From: Pseudacidobacterium sp036264445
Lineage (GTDB): Bacteria; Acidobacteriota; Terriglobia; Terriglobales; Acidobacteriaceae
Assembly (NCBI GenBank): GCA_036264445.1
Contig: DATAQW010000297.1
Coordinates: 1 to 22,929 of the forward strand
Length of the DNA stretch: 22,929 bases
Reading direction: 5' to 3'
This document shows, piece by piece, positions 7,846 through 15,312 of this stretch (position 1 is its first letter; each line of letters starts with the position of its first letter). Below the pieces are notes generated by a model. That model made no database searches. It was not told the DNA's origin and saw only the letters and a list, made by a program, of their open reading frames with translations. The position numbers were made by a program, and so were the translations under genes.

Positions 7846-8415
7846 TCACACGGTGGAGGCGGCGTATGACAACTCAACAAAACCATTCTTGTAAGCGACC
7901 ACGTTCTTCAAATTCCATCTCTCCTCCGTTAGCACACCACCGAATAGCCGGAGTCCATCACCCAAGAGGACAGGGGCTATGGTCAACCTGATTTCATCCA
8001 CCAGGCCGAGTTCAAGAAAACGCTGACATAGCGCGGCCCCACCCACCAGCCAGATGTTTCGAAATCGCGGCGCGAGCTTCACATTGACGAGCGTTTCGAG
8101 ATCACCCGAATAGAACTCGACGTTCTTCTTCGCCGGCGACCATGCTCTACGGGTCACCACTACCGTCGGAGTATCCCCATAGGGCCAGCCCAATTCAAGT
8201 GCGTGTTCATAGGTGCGAGAGCCGAGTACATAACAGTCTATGGCTTTGACGAAGGCCGCAGCTTCTTCCGCTGAAATGGAAACCCCGGCTTCGTAGACGC
8301 TTCCATTCGCATCCAGCCAGGAGACGTTGTTGTCCTTCCTCGCAATGAATCCATCAAGGCTTGAAACCACGTGCAAGGTTACTCTTGATCCTGTCGTACT
8401 TCCTTCGCCCGGCAT
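7846..8415 (-). CDS. Dihydrofolate reductase-family (RibD C-terminal domain) protein
   Basis: This 189-residue single-domain protein belongs to the RibD_C/DHFR-like fold (YyaP/YwjB type). Seen are the N-terminal strand VTLHVVSSLDGFIARKD (residues 12-28), the nucleotide-loop segment YVLGSRTYE (62-70), and the family signature WLVGGAALCQRFLELGLVDE (122-141) followed by IRLTIAPVLLGDG. Such proteins bind NADPH; most stand-alone members have no proven substrate, and the rest of the riboflavin pathway is absent here. The start ATG at 8415 has AGGAGG 4 bases upstream. It lies between the broken TRIC gene (convergent) and the divergent secreted-protein gene and seems monocistronic. The family is sure, the reaction unknown. 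Confidence 0.9.
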   Translation of the reverse strand: MPGEGSTTGSRVTLHVVSSLDGFIARKDNNVSWLDANGSVYEAGVSISAEEAAAFVKAIDCYVLGSRTYEHALELGWPYGDTPTVVVTRRAWSPAKKNVEFYSGDLETLVNVKLAPRFRNIWLVGGAALCQRFLELGLVDEIRLTIAPVLLGDGLRLFGGVLTEERWNLKNVVAYKNGFVELSYAASTV

Positions 8416-8563
8416 AAGTCCTCCTGGCCTTGGCCGACATCGACCTGCGCGTGAGGTCGGGACTCGTCGTCAATTATGACGCACTACCTAGCTCGCTTGG
8501 ACAATAGTTCGTGGATAGACGATAAGCTACACTGTGTATGATTGGGGCTTAAAAAATATTGAC

Positions 8564-8615
8564 ATGTCGATCTGCCATGTCGATCTGCCATGTCGATCTG
8601 CCTTGTCGATCTGCC
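8564..8615 (+). repeat. 13-bp tandem repeat, four copies
   Basis: The unit ATGTCGATCTGCC occurs at 8564, 8577 and 8590, and a TTGTCGATCTGCC variant at 8603; a fifth copy breaks off after TTGTG. A perfect TTGACA (8559-8564) abuts the array. The array lies 128-179 bases upstream of the next gene, and three of its units contain an ATG that can mimic a start codon. It is either a slippage product or a set of regulator sites. Confidence 0.9.
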
Positions 8616-8742
8616 TTGTGGTTATCTTTTAACGCCTGATGCTAGGCACCAATCCCCTCAATCTAATCCAACGGTCAAATTCAGTTATAGTCGTACGGGT
8701 CCTGGGCTACGCAGTATTCGATTCCAGCTAAGGAGAATGCCC

Positions 8743-9912
8743 GTGTATCGTTTCTGTTCGGCGATCCTATTCTTGCTTCTCCCTGCGGTTGTATTCGCGC
8801 AACAAGACATGTCAGGGATGAATCATTCCGGAGTAAAAATGATATCCGGCAAGGATCATCCTGAATTGATTCCCGACCTTACGGCTTATCACCTGTATTT
8901 TATGGTCGTGGGAGAACTGCCAAACCCGAGCACAAAGGCACTGGCTCGGCAGAAAGCCTGTCTCGCAAAGATGACCGGGATGAAGGAGGAAGACTCTCAG
9001 GCCATAGCGAGAATAATCGGAACCTACAAGCTGCAATGGACTGCGATGGTCAATGACTATAACGCAAGAGTCGATGCAGCCGTGCGGATTGGAAGTACAC
9101 TGCCGGACTCTGCAGCGTTTCTCCAAAAACGCAGCCAACTCGTCCAGCAATATGTGGACATGCTCAGGAAGACTCTCTCGCCCTCTGGAATGGCGCAATT
9201 CGAAGAACATATCCAGGAACAGAAGGCCCTCGTACTCTTGAGTCTAGTCCTGACTTCAGGAATGACCCCAATGACCAGCAGCGAGAAACCAGGTGGGTAC
9301 CTCCTTGTAGACCCAGTTCCAGGAGTTCTCCTTTCCCTTCGGCAAATAGAGGAGCATTCACACAAACTGGACGACGGCACGTTCGCCGTCGAGTATACGG
9401 TAACTGCTCAACAGTACCGCGACGCGGCAGGGAGGCTGCGGAAAGAGTCGGAGATCAGGGATCAAGCCGGGAATAGCTCGGATCCCGAGGTATCCATTAC
9501 CGATCCTGTTGCAGGAGTCCAAACTGTTCTTTTGAGCGCGAAGAAGGTCGCGTATCGCCTGGAGGTGAAGTTATCCCCTGACGCTCGTCTCTTCTTCACC
9601 GACGCGGCAGACGGGCAAGACTTACCACACAAATGGAAGGTCGTCCACACCGAGACAGAAGGTCGGATGATCGAGGGCCATTGGTTCAATGGCTCTCGCA
9701 TTGAGACTTCGGCTGAAGATGTAGCCGGTCTGACAACCACGATCGACCAGTGGTACTCCGATAAGCTCAAAATGATAGGAGCAGTTGATCGAAAGGGCCC
9801 CTTCAAGGCGTACACCGTCAGGATTGAGCAGCTTCAATTCGGAGAACCCGACAGCGAGCTGTTTGAGGTTCCTTCGGACTATAAGGTTGTGAATTTGCCG
9901 TCTCTAAAGTGA
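8743..9912 (+). CDS. Secreted protein with Met/His-rich N-terminus, helical domain and acidobacterial-type C-terminal domain
   Basis: This 389-residue protein has a signal peptide (YRFCSAILFLLLPAVVFA, cleavage after A19). The mature N-terminus QQDMSGMNHSG is Met/His-rich. Residues about 35-180 form a charged helical region (PSTKALARQKACLAKMTGMKEED...). Residues 180-389 are beta-rich (EYTVTAQQYRDAAGRLRKES ... WYSDKLKM ... EPDSELFEVPSDYKVV). This C-terminal pattern is, to my knowledge, common in uncharacterised secreted acidobacterial proteins; no enzyme motif is evident. Start choice: AAGGAG (8730-8735) is one base from an ATG at 8737 but seven from the GTG at 8743, so I chose the GTG. The frame is open back to an ATG inside the tandem repeats at 8590, but the signal peptide argues against that. 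It is convergent with the mannosidase gene. Function unknown. Confidence 0.78.
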   Translation: MYRFCSAILFLLLPAVVFAQQDMSGMNHSGVKMISGKDHPELIPDLTAYHLYFMVVGELPNPSTKALARQKACLAKMTGMKEEDSQAIARIIGTYKLQWTAMVNDYNARVDAAVRIGSTLPDSAAFLQKRSQLVQQYVDMLRKTLSPSGMAQFEEHIQEQKALVLLSLVLTSGMTPMTSSEKPGGYLLVDPVPGVLLSLRQIEEHSHKLDDGTFAVEYTVTAQQYRDAAGRLRKESEIRDQAGNSSDPEVSITDPVAGVQTVLLSAKKVAYRLEVKLSPDARLFFTDAADGQDLPHKWKVVHTETEGRMIEGHWFNGSRIETSAEDVAGLTTTIDQWYSDKLKMIGAVDRKGPFKAYTVRIEQLQFGEPDSELFEVPSDYKVVNLPSLK

Positions 9913-10004
9913 GTCTTGCCCCTGTGCAGGCACGCGATCCACAAAAGAAGTGGGCTGCGGGTACATGGTATCTCGCTGTTGGTTTGGGAACCTTTCTTTA
10001 TTTT

Positions 10005-10033
10005 AAGAAAAGGCACCAGGAGATACTGGCGCC
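10005..10033 (-). terminator. Rho-independent terminator of the GH38 gene
   Basis: On the minus strand GGCGCCAG-TATCTC-CTGGTGCC forms an 8-bp stem with one G-U pair and a 6-base loop, followed by TTTTCTT. It starts 22 bases after the mannosidase stop. On the plus strand the wobble pair becomes an A-C mismatch, but a T-rich run (10038-10053) follows, so it may also act weakly on the gene ending at 9912. Confidence 0.75.
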
Positions 10034-10054
10034 CCTCGATTTATTTTTATTTCC

Positions 10055-13000
10055 TTAGTTTCCGTTTGTGCCAGCCGGAAGTGTGTCGTACAACGGCTGT
10101 GCGGGATTCACCGCAGGCTCCTCATTCGCCACGGAAATTGCCAGAACACGAATCTTATTGTTCGCTGGCAAGGTCAGTGTGCTTGCGTGCGGCGGCAGCG
10201 GAATCCCGTATGCGAAGAGATAACTGTACTCATACGGCTGATTCAGTCCGTCAGGCGTGTGGTGATGCGATGCGTACCATGCCAGATCAGCGCGCTTGAT
10301 AAAGCCCGGCCGGAGCCCGATGTAATCTTCCGGATATCGCGGCGACCAGTTCGCCGATCCGCGATTGCTCAGGTCCCACGTTGCATGATTGGCCGACACC
10401 GACCAATCCTTACGCAAGGGAACCACCTTCTCAGGCCCAGGCCCATTGCTGCCAAACTGCCGCACCGTCACGGTGTCTGGAGCGGGTTTCCAGAGGCGGG
10501 TATCCCACTGCCCGATGAATCCACCCCAGTCTTCCACTGTGACTTCAACCGGTTTCTTGCCGACGGTGAAGGTGGCCTTCTGGTCGCCGTCGTCAGAAGC
10601 GGCAAGAATATAGACCTTGTTGTAATTGCCTGCAGGCAGGTGAATGGTCTGTCCCTGGGCTACAACAGCATCGGGCTTCGATGCTCCGCCTGGAGCCAGC
10701 TGAAAATCAACTCCGCTGAACTTCAGGTCTGGCGAAAGCATTTCAGCCGGCAAAGCATTGCCCTTAGCGTCGAATCCACCGGTTGATTTGGTATCGTCTT
10801 CGCTGGCTGCTGCCAGATCGTATTTCAATGTAACTGGCTCCGACTTTACGCCATCTAGACGCGCAGGAGGCGCACCCAGCTTGAGTGCAAATGTACGAGG
10901 CTGGTATGCATTGAAGGATGTTTCAAGCGCACCATCCGCAACGTTGGCTGAACCAAGCGGTAACTCTTGACCGTTCACCTCACGCGCTTCAGAGATTGGC
11001 CCCGCAAATTTTACGCGAACATTCTGCGCAGGCTTGCCGTCCAGCTCAACCAAGCGCAGGATGACATCGTCACTCATCTCCGCTTTCTTGAGAGCGAGTA
11101 CGCGAATGCGCGGATTGTTGATCGTGACCAGCGAAAAATCGCGGCCCAGTGAACCTGCGTGCTTTTCTGTTTCGAAAGCTACGAGCGGCGAATTCAGCCG
11201 GTAGCCTTGCCAGTCCGTCTGTCCTTCCCGCCAATCGCCCGAATGCCCGGCCAGGCCGAACAGAATTTCATGATGTCCCCAATCCTGATTGAGCTGATCG
11301 GAATAGGCACGCCGCGTATTGTCCGGACGAAAACCCGGAGAACGAAGCAGCGTCAGCCGAATCGTGTGATCATCGCGCTTGTCCGAACCATTCTTTACGC
11401 CGGTGAGAACCGTGGCTCCATACGAACCACTATCGTCAGTGAGATCGATCCAGTGATGCGAAGCCACTTCAAACTGGCGATCGTAAGCATTGGGGCGCTG
11501 GATCGTCCCAACCTCCCAGTTGTAAGTAGCCATCTTATTGCTGGCTGAAAGAGGAAATACGGCCTTCAGATTTGCCGACAATGTCTTCCAGTCGATCGAT
11601 TCTCCAAACTCCACACGATTCCCTGCATCGCCTGCAGCCAGGCTGACTCTCTGCACAAACTTCGATCCCTCTGTTTCACGCGAGGCTTCAACAGCCACGC
11701 GCACAGGTCCATCTTCGACGATCCGTATTTTCGCTGGCCCGCTGACGTAAGCTCGCGGAGCAGCCTGCTCCTGGTCAAAATCCATGTTCCACGCAGGCCA
11801 CTGATGCGGAGAATCGTCTGAAATAGCAAGCCGCACGGGTGCGGACAGCAGCTCTTTATTCTGCTTCTTGTCGTAGATGCTGCTTACATCGCCATCTTTG
11901 TTGAGTTCGACTTTGTATCGCGCATTCTCCAGCGACGATTCGGTCACCTTCAGCTCAGACGACCGCTCCGATGCGTTCGCGCGCTGCACATCGTACACCG
12001 CATATCCAACGGATGGGGTCCGGGCAAGGAACAACACTTTGCCACTTTCCAGTTGCGCAGGAACGTCTTTTCCATCCGGCCCAACAACGCGAACATTCTT
12101 AGGCTGCACACCTGGGAACGAAATCGCCGCTTCCACCACGTCTTCGCGTTCGATGTTCAGAGGATTGTAGACGACTATAGGAATGCCACTGACTTGCGTG
12201 TTCAGTGCTGATGCAATCGACTGCGTAGCACTGGTCAGAACTCCGGCGAATTGATTCAGCGCGATCACATCATCGTTCTGCGCGAATTCATACGAACGTG
12301 GAGTGGCAGTTCCCGCGCCAGTGTCATGGAACTGGCCGCCCATCACCAGGTACCAGGCATCATTCAGCCTGTCCTGCGGGTATCCGCGTCCGCCCATCCA
12401 TGCCGCAGCCACTGATGCTTTTTCCGCAGCATCAGCGAGAAGCTCATTCTCGCGGTTCCAGCGTTTGTGATACGTCTGCGAAGTCAGTGATCCTGCCGAG
12501 TGATTAATCAGCTCCAGATCGCCTTTGTAGCGCGGCATTTTCGCTGCCATGTCCGGTTTGATGTCGAGAAACATCTGGTCCGCCGCAGCTGAGACCACAC
12601 TCACAGGTCCATCTCCCATCTGGACTGGAGTTGTGCTGCCCGGCAAAACAGCTTCGCCATGTGTCACCATAGCTTCGAGCAGCTTGACTGAATTCTCATC
12701 CACAGCGCCGCCAATATCACCGGTTCCGATGTAGTGATAATCCGCAAAAACATCCGTAACTTTGCCATCAAGGTCAATGCGTTTTACCCAGTCTGGTTCC
12801 GGCGGTTGCCGGGAGCCGCGAGGAGCATTTGGATCAGGAGCAGGCGCTGGCGGCGGAGTCTTGCTTAAATCGTTATGAATCTGGCTGCCATAACCGCCGG
12901 GGTTGAGAGCAGCCATCACGGTTTCACCATCTGGACCCTCCCAAACTCCTACGTTGAAAGGAATGCCTTCCGGAGTCTGTTCCGGCGAATCAGGACCGCC

Positions 13001-13576
13001 GACCTGCGGAGCCGGCTGCCATGCTGCATTGAGCTTTTGTGTAGAAAAACCCTTCACCCCGGCAGCAGCCAGAATCGTTGGCAATGATGCGGGAAATCCG
13101 AAGCAATCCGGAAGCATATACTCCGCGCTGGCCTTGCCAAATTCATTCCGGAAATACGTGTTTCCGTACAGCACCTGGCGAAAGATCGACTCAGCGCTCG
13201 GCAGATTCACGTCGCCTTCTTCCACCGAAGAACCAGCAGGATACCACTTACCCTCGGCGACGTACTGCTTCAGCTTCGCGTAGTCGCTGGGAAAATATTC
13301 CTTCATCAGACGATAGCGGTTCGAGCCAGTCCAATTGAAAACGTAGTGCGGGTATTTGGAAAAATAGTCGAAATTCACCCGCATGGTCTTCAGCAAATAC
13401 TCGCTGATCGACTGCGGGAAGTCCCATCGCCATTGCGTGTCAAGATGCGCATAAGGAACAACGTAAAGAGTGGGCTGCTTTGTAATATCAGGGGCCTTCA
13501 TTGTCTGCGCCAGGGCGCTCAGTGCGATTGCCTGCGCGGCTACAGCCGCAAGAAGGCTCTTCGAGAAACGAGGCAT
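10055..13576 (-). CDS. Secreted glycoside hydrolase family 38 alpha-mannosidase
   Basis: This 1173-residue protein has a Sec signal peptide (MPRFSKSLLAAVAAQAIALSALAQ, cleavage near 24). GH38 enzymes are zinc-dependent retaining alpha-mannosidases. The catalytic domain starts at TLYVVPYAHLDTQWRW, with zinc ligands H44 and D46. The nucleophile is probably D157 in LPDCFGFP, and H417-D418 in GGQFHDTG supplies a further ligand. The catalytic part holds an unusual Pro-rich insert (about 241-262, PPPAPAPDPN...). The middle and C-terminal parts are beta-rich, as in the family. The last about 200 residues (including EVTVEDWGGFIGQWDTRLW) extend beyond many bacterial members and may bind carbohydrate. 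GGAG eight bases before the ATG fixes the start; an upstream TTG (13597) is unlikely. It would release mannose from glycans outside the cytoplasm. It is monocistronic, ending at the terminator at 10005-10033. Confidence 0.93.
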   Translation of the reverse strand: MPRFSKSLLAAVAAQAIALSALAQTMKAPDITKQPTLYVVPYAHLDTQWRWDFPQSISEYLLKTMRVNFDYFSKYPHYVFNWTGSNRYRLMKEYFPSDYAKLKQYVAEGKWYPAGSSVEEGDVNLPSAESIFRQVLYGNTYFRNEFGKASAEYMLPDCFGFPASLPTILAAAGVKGFSTQKLNAAWQPAPQVGGPDSPEQTPEGIPFNVGVWEGPDGETVMAALNPGGYGSQIHNDLSKTPPPAPAPDPNAPRGSRQPPEPDWVKRIDLDGKVTDVFADYHYIGTGDIGGAVDENSVKLLEAMVTHGEAVLPGSTTPVQMGDGPVSVVSAAADQMFLDIKPDMAAKMPRYKGDLELINHSAGSLTSQTYHKRWNRENELLADAAEKASVAAAWMGGRGYPQDRLNDAWYLVMGGQFHDTGAGTATPRSYEFAQNDDVIALNQFAGVLTSATQSIASALNTQVSGIPIVVYNPLNIEREDVVEAAISFPGVQPKNVRVVGPDGKDVPAQLESGKVLFLARTPSVGYAVYDVQRANASERSSELKVTESSLENARYKVELNKDGDVSSIYDKKQNKELLSAPVRLAISDDSPHQWPAWNMDFDQEQAAPRAYVSGPAKIRIVEDGPVRVAVEASRETEGSKFVQRVSLAAGDAGNRVEFGESIDWKTLSANLKAVFPLSASNKMATYNWEVGTIQRPNAYDRQFEVASHHWIDLTDDSGSYGATVLTGVKNGSDKRDDHTIRLTLLRSPGFRPDNTRRAYSDQLNQDWGHHEILFGLAGHSGDWREGQTDWQGYRLNSPLVAFETEKHAGSLGRDFSLVTINNPRIRVLALKKAEMSDDVILRLVELDGKPAQNVRVKFAGPISEAREVNGQELPLGSANVADGALETSFNAYQPRTFALKLGAPPARLDGVKSEPVTLKYDLAAASEDDTKSTGGFDAKGNALPAEMLSPDLKFSGVDFQLAPGGASKPDAVVAQGQTIHLPAGNYNKVYILAASDDGDQKATFTVGKKPVEVTVEDWGGFIGQWDTRLWKPAPDTVTVRQFGSNGPGPEKVVPLRKDWSVSANHATWDLSNRGSANWSPRYPEDYIGLRPGFIKRADLAWYASHHHTPDGLNQPYEYSYLFAYGIPLPPHASTLTLPANNKIRVLAISVANEEPAVNPAQPLYDTLPAGTNGN

Positions 13577-13597
13577 GACAAATCTCCGATTGAACAA

Positions 13598-13625
13598 ATT
13601 TTGTCGAGCTAATTTTTTCGAGCTA
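13598..13625 (-). repeat. 14-bp tandem repeat in the mannosidase leader
   Basis: On the minus strand TAGCTCGAAAAAAT is followed directly by TAGCTCGACAAAAT, 13 of 14 bases identical. It ends 22 bases upstream of the mannosidase ATG, just before its ribosome binding site, so it lies in the untranslated leader or operator region. Confidence 0.75.
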
Positions 13626-13679
13626 CGCCGGAAAAGGCGTAATCAGAGGGCTGGAATCGATACCATCCGTCGGGAGACA

Positions 13680-13708
13680 GGATTACTGACGCGAAGATTC
13701 CTTGTCAA
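13680..13708 (-). promoter_or_regulatory. Possible sigma-70-type promoter of the mannosidase gene
   Basis: A perfect TTGACA at 13708-13703 (minus strand) is followed after 17 bases by TAATCC, a poor -10 match. It lies about 105-130 bases upstream of the mannosidase ATG. The -35 and spacing fit; the -10 does not convince. Confidence 0.25.
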
Positions 13709-13825
13709 GCTTAGAGGAAAGAAACACCTAAAATAACCGGAAGAATGGTCCGCCCAGACGGACGGTTTTAGAAATTTCTTACTGACCGTCCTCGGCTGAT
13801 GCAGTCAACTAATTCGGCTGAACAA

Positions 13826-13864
13826 CCCCACTCAAGCAAAATAGCTCGGGTGGGCCACCCGCCG
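13826..13864 (+). repeat. Left copy of an inverted repeat pair
   Basis: The sequence starts CCCCACTCAAGC and ends GGGTGGGCCACCCGCCG. It contains a perfect 15-base palindrome, CGGGTGG-G-CCACCCG (13847-13861). The copy at 15068-15109 is its inverted relative: 12 of 12 bases match at the outer end and 15 of 17 at the inner end, with a 10- versus 13-base centre. The two copies bracket the two-gene operon at 14067-15061. Confidence 0.8.
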
Positions 13865-14066
13865 CCCAATGCCACCGACTATACGAATGCTCGTCTGTGG
13901 TTTAATTTCAATTACTTAGATGAGCAAGGGAATCACAATTCCACGCTCAGGCCGGAGTGGAGAGCGCAACATCGCACCGTATCCGAATCTGGATTTTAAC
14001 CATTGACCCTACCACAGGAGTCGATACATCCTCGAAATTGCAAGACGGTTGCCTTTAGGAGAAACA

Positions 14067-14351
14067 ATGGACTACTTGAAAGAACTGCTGCCTGGCTTTT
14101 ACAAGCAACAACCAATCCCCACAGTCATCGCAATCTTTCTCGTTTACAACGCATTCGCTGTTTTGACTTGGATATGGGTGAGAGGCACAGCGAGCAAGCC
14201 AGAAGCTCCTGCGCAGATTCAGGTAAATGGCTCCATTCAGACTGGCAACTGTAGTGCAGCAGGTATAGTTCAAGCAAATGGCGTATCGATTCAATGTGAC
14301 GATAAAACGGCTACTCTGCCTGAGAACAGTAAAGCAGGGCAGAAAAAATGA
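14067..14351 (+). CDS. Small single-pass membrane protein with Cys-x14-Cys motif
   Basis: This 94-residue protein has no cleavable signal. One membrane segment lies at about residues 17-38 (PIPTVIAIFLVYNAFAVLTW), followed by a short tail on the far side. The tail carries GSIQTGNCSAAG (55-66) and SIQCDD (74-79), with Cys62 and Cys77 separated by 14 residues, probably a disulfide hairpin if periplasmic. AGGAG seven bases upstream fixes the start at 14067; an in-frame ATG at 14049 lacks a site. Its stop overlaps the next start (ATGA), so the two genes are translationally coupled. The next protein carries the same Cys motif. GC is lower than in flanking genes. Function unknown; a joint role at the envelope is inference. 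Confidence 0.75.
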   Translation: MDYLKELLPGFYKQQPIPTVIAIFLVYNAFAVLTWIWVRGTASKPEAPAQIQVNGSIQTGNCSAAGIVQANGVSIQCDDKTATLPENSKAGQKK

Positions 14352-15061
14352 AGCATATAGCTTTGTCACTGCTCATGTTTAGTATTTCTGTTGCTGCACA
14401 AACTCAGACAACACAGCAAGCGCCTTCGATTCAAGCAGGCAATTGCAGCATTGCAGGGGCTGGTTATGTCTCGAATGTGAAGATTGTATGTGAAGGTATT
14501 CCACAGAAGGATGCAGACAAACTGCTAAATATTTTGCACGAGTTATTGCGTAATAATACTGCAACGGACGCAAAGCTGGATTCAATTCAAGCAAGATTGG
14601 ATGAACTGCGAATCGAAAGTGCTCAGCAAGATATGGGGAATCTAGGAGTGCGTGCAATCGATCTGGCGAGAGATATTACTCAAATGTTGAATACATACAA
14701 TTCGATGGACGAATCACGCAATCCAGACTTTATAAAACACCACTCTACCGATGAAGTTACGAAAGCACATGACTATTATGAGAAATCCCTGGGGGTGGAG
14801 TTTATGATGCGCTTTTGGCCCCGACTAAGACAACTCCAGCAAGAATTCGCATTACACAACTACAGGAGCATAACCCTTGACCAGCTTGCTAACGAAATTG
14901 ATCTTAAAAACAAGTTACCAAACAGGGACGATTTTCCTGTAATAAGGCCCGAACTAGATATCATTCGTGTTTGCTTGAAACGCTTAGCGTCCGAAGTTCC
15001 GTCACCACCTGCAAGCCTTCAGTTAATTCCTGAAGCGCCTGATTTTCTGTGCTCGAACTGA
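14348..15061 (+). CDS. Secreted protein with the same Cys-x14-Cys motif, coiled coil and helical domain
   Basis: This 237-residue protein has a signal peptide (MKHIALSLLMFSISVAAQ). The mature start holds PSIQAGNCSIAG (26-37) and KIVCEG (45-50), with Cys33 and Cys48 separated by 14 residues, exactly as in the upstream partner. Residues 52-95 (QKDADKLLNILHELLRNNT...) look like a coiled coil. The rest is a helical domain (about 98-220; AIDLARDITQMLNTY ... FWPRLRQLQQEF ... DIIRVCLKRLASE) that resembles helical tails I have seen in hypothetical proteins of accessory regions; I cannot name it. Three rows counted inside this gene and its start average about 45% GC, against about 62% in a row of the exporter ATPase. 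The four-base overlap with the upstream gene and shared motif suggest a two-protein envelope complex. Function unknown. Confidence 0.78.
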   Translation: MKHIALSLLMFSISVAAQTQTTQQAPSIQAGNCSIAGAGYVSNVKIVCEGIPQKDADKLLNILHELLRNNTATDAKLDSIQARLDELRIESAQQDMGNLGVRAIDLARDITQMLNTYNSMDESRNPDFIKHHSTDEVTKAHDYYEKSLGVEFMMRFWPRLRQLQQEFALHNYRSITLDQLANEIDLKNKLPNRDDFPVIRPELDIIRVCLKRLASEVPSPPASLQLIPEAPDFLCSN

Positions 15062-15067
15062 ACACTC

Positions 15068-15109
15068 CGGCGGGTGGCCCATTCAAGCCTTCTTTTGGCT
15101 TGAGTGGGG
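15068..15109 (-). repeat. Right copy of an inverted repeat pair
   Basis: Read on the minus strand it starts CCCCACTCAAGC and ends GAATGGGCCACCCGCCG, matching the copy at 13826-13864 closely but in opposite orientation. It also folds on its own: GCCCATTCAAGCC pairs with GGCTTGAGTGGGGC around TTCTTTT. It begins 7 bases after the stop at 15061 and could double as a transcript end hairpin, though no T-run follows. Confidence 0.8.
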
Positions 15110-15266
15110 CAGTTCCGCACACAACTCCCACTCGACATTACGATGAAATATACCTGAACTGTTTAAAAAGGGAATTGGAAGAGAGGAATCGCTGAAAGGT
15201 CCCAGAGAGCAACCAGCGGGAGCACGACAAATGCCGCGTATAACGCGCGTTCACTCCGCGCAATGA

Positions 15267-15312
15267 TCGGGACGGGCAGATTTGAACTGCCGACCCTCGC
15301 ACCCCAAGCGAG
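15267..15312 (-). tRNA. 3' fragment of a tRNA-Pro(GGG) gene (probable att scar)
   Basis: On the minus strand the order is exactly that of a tRNA 3' half. The anticodon stem-loop is CTCGC-TTGGGGT-GCGAG (anticodon GGG at 15305-15303). Then come variable bases GGTC, the T arm GGCAG-TTCAAAT-CTGCC with a canonical T loop, the acceptor strand CGTCCCG and discriminator A. All stems pair perfectly. The 5' half is absent: upstream bases do not form a D arm, and no CGGGACG acceptor partner precedes it. It is therefore not a working tRNA. Such 3' fragments are left where integrases recombine in tRNA genes. No CCA is encoded. Confidence 0.8.

Larger units (their letters stand above)
13577..14066. other. 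490-base intergenic region with leader repeats, hairpins and a repeat copy
   Basis: No gene is supported here. From left to right it holds the mannosidase leader with a 14-bp tandem repeat, a possible minus-strand promoter, and two competing hairpins: GTCCG/CGGAC (13748-13763) and GGACGGT/ACCGTCC (13760-13791). Then come the left copy of the inverted repeat pair (13826-13864) and about 200 plain bases before the next gene. Confidence 0.6.

Noticed and set aside
13817..15118. Target-site duplication flanking the inverted repeat pair
   Set aside because: The bases just outside the two repeats (GAACAA and CAGTTC) are not direct repeats of each other.
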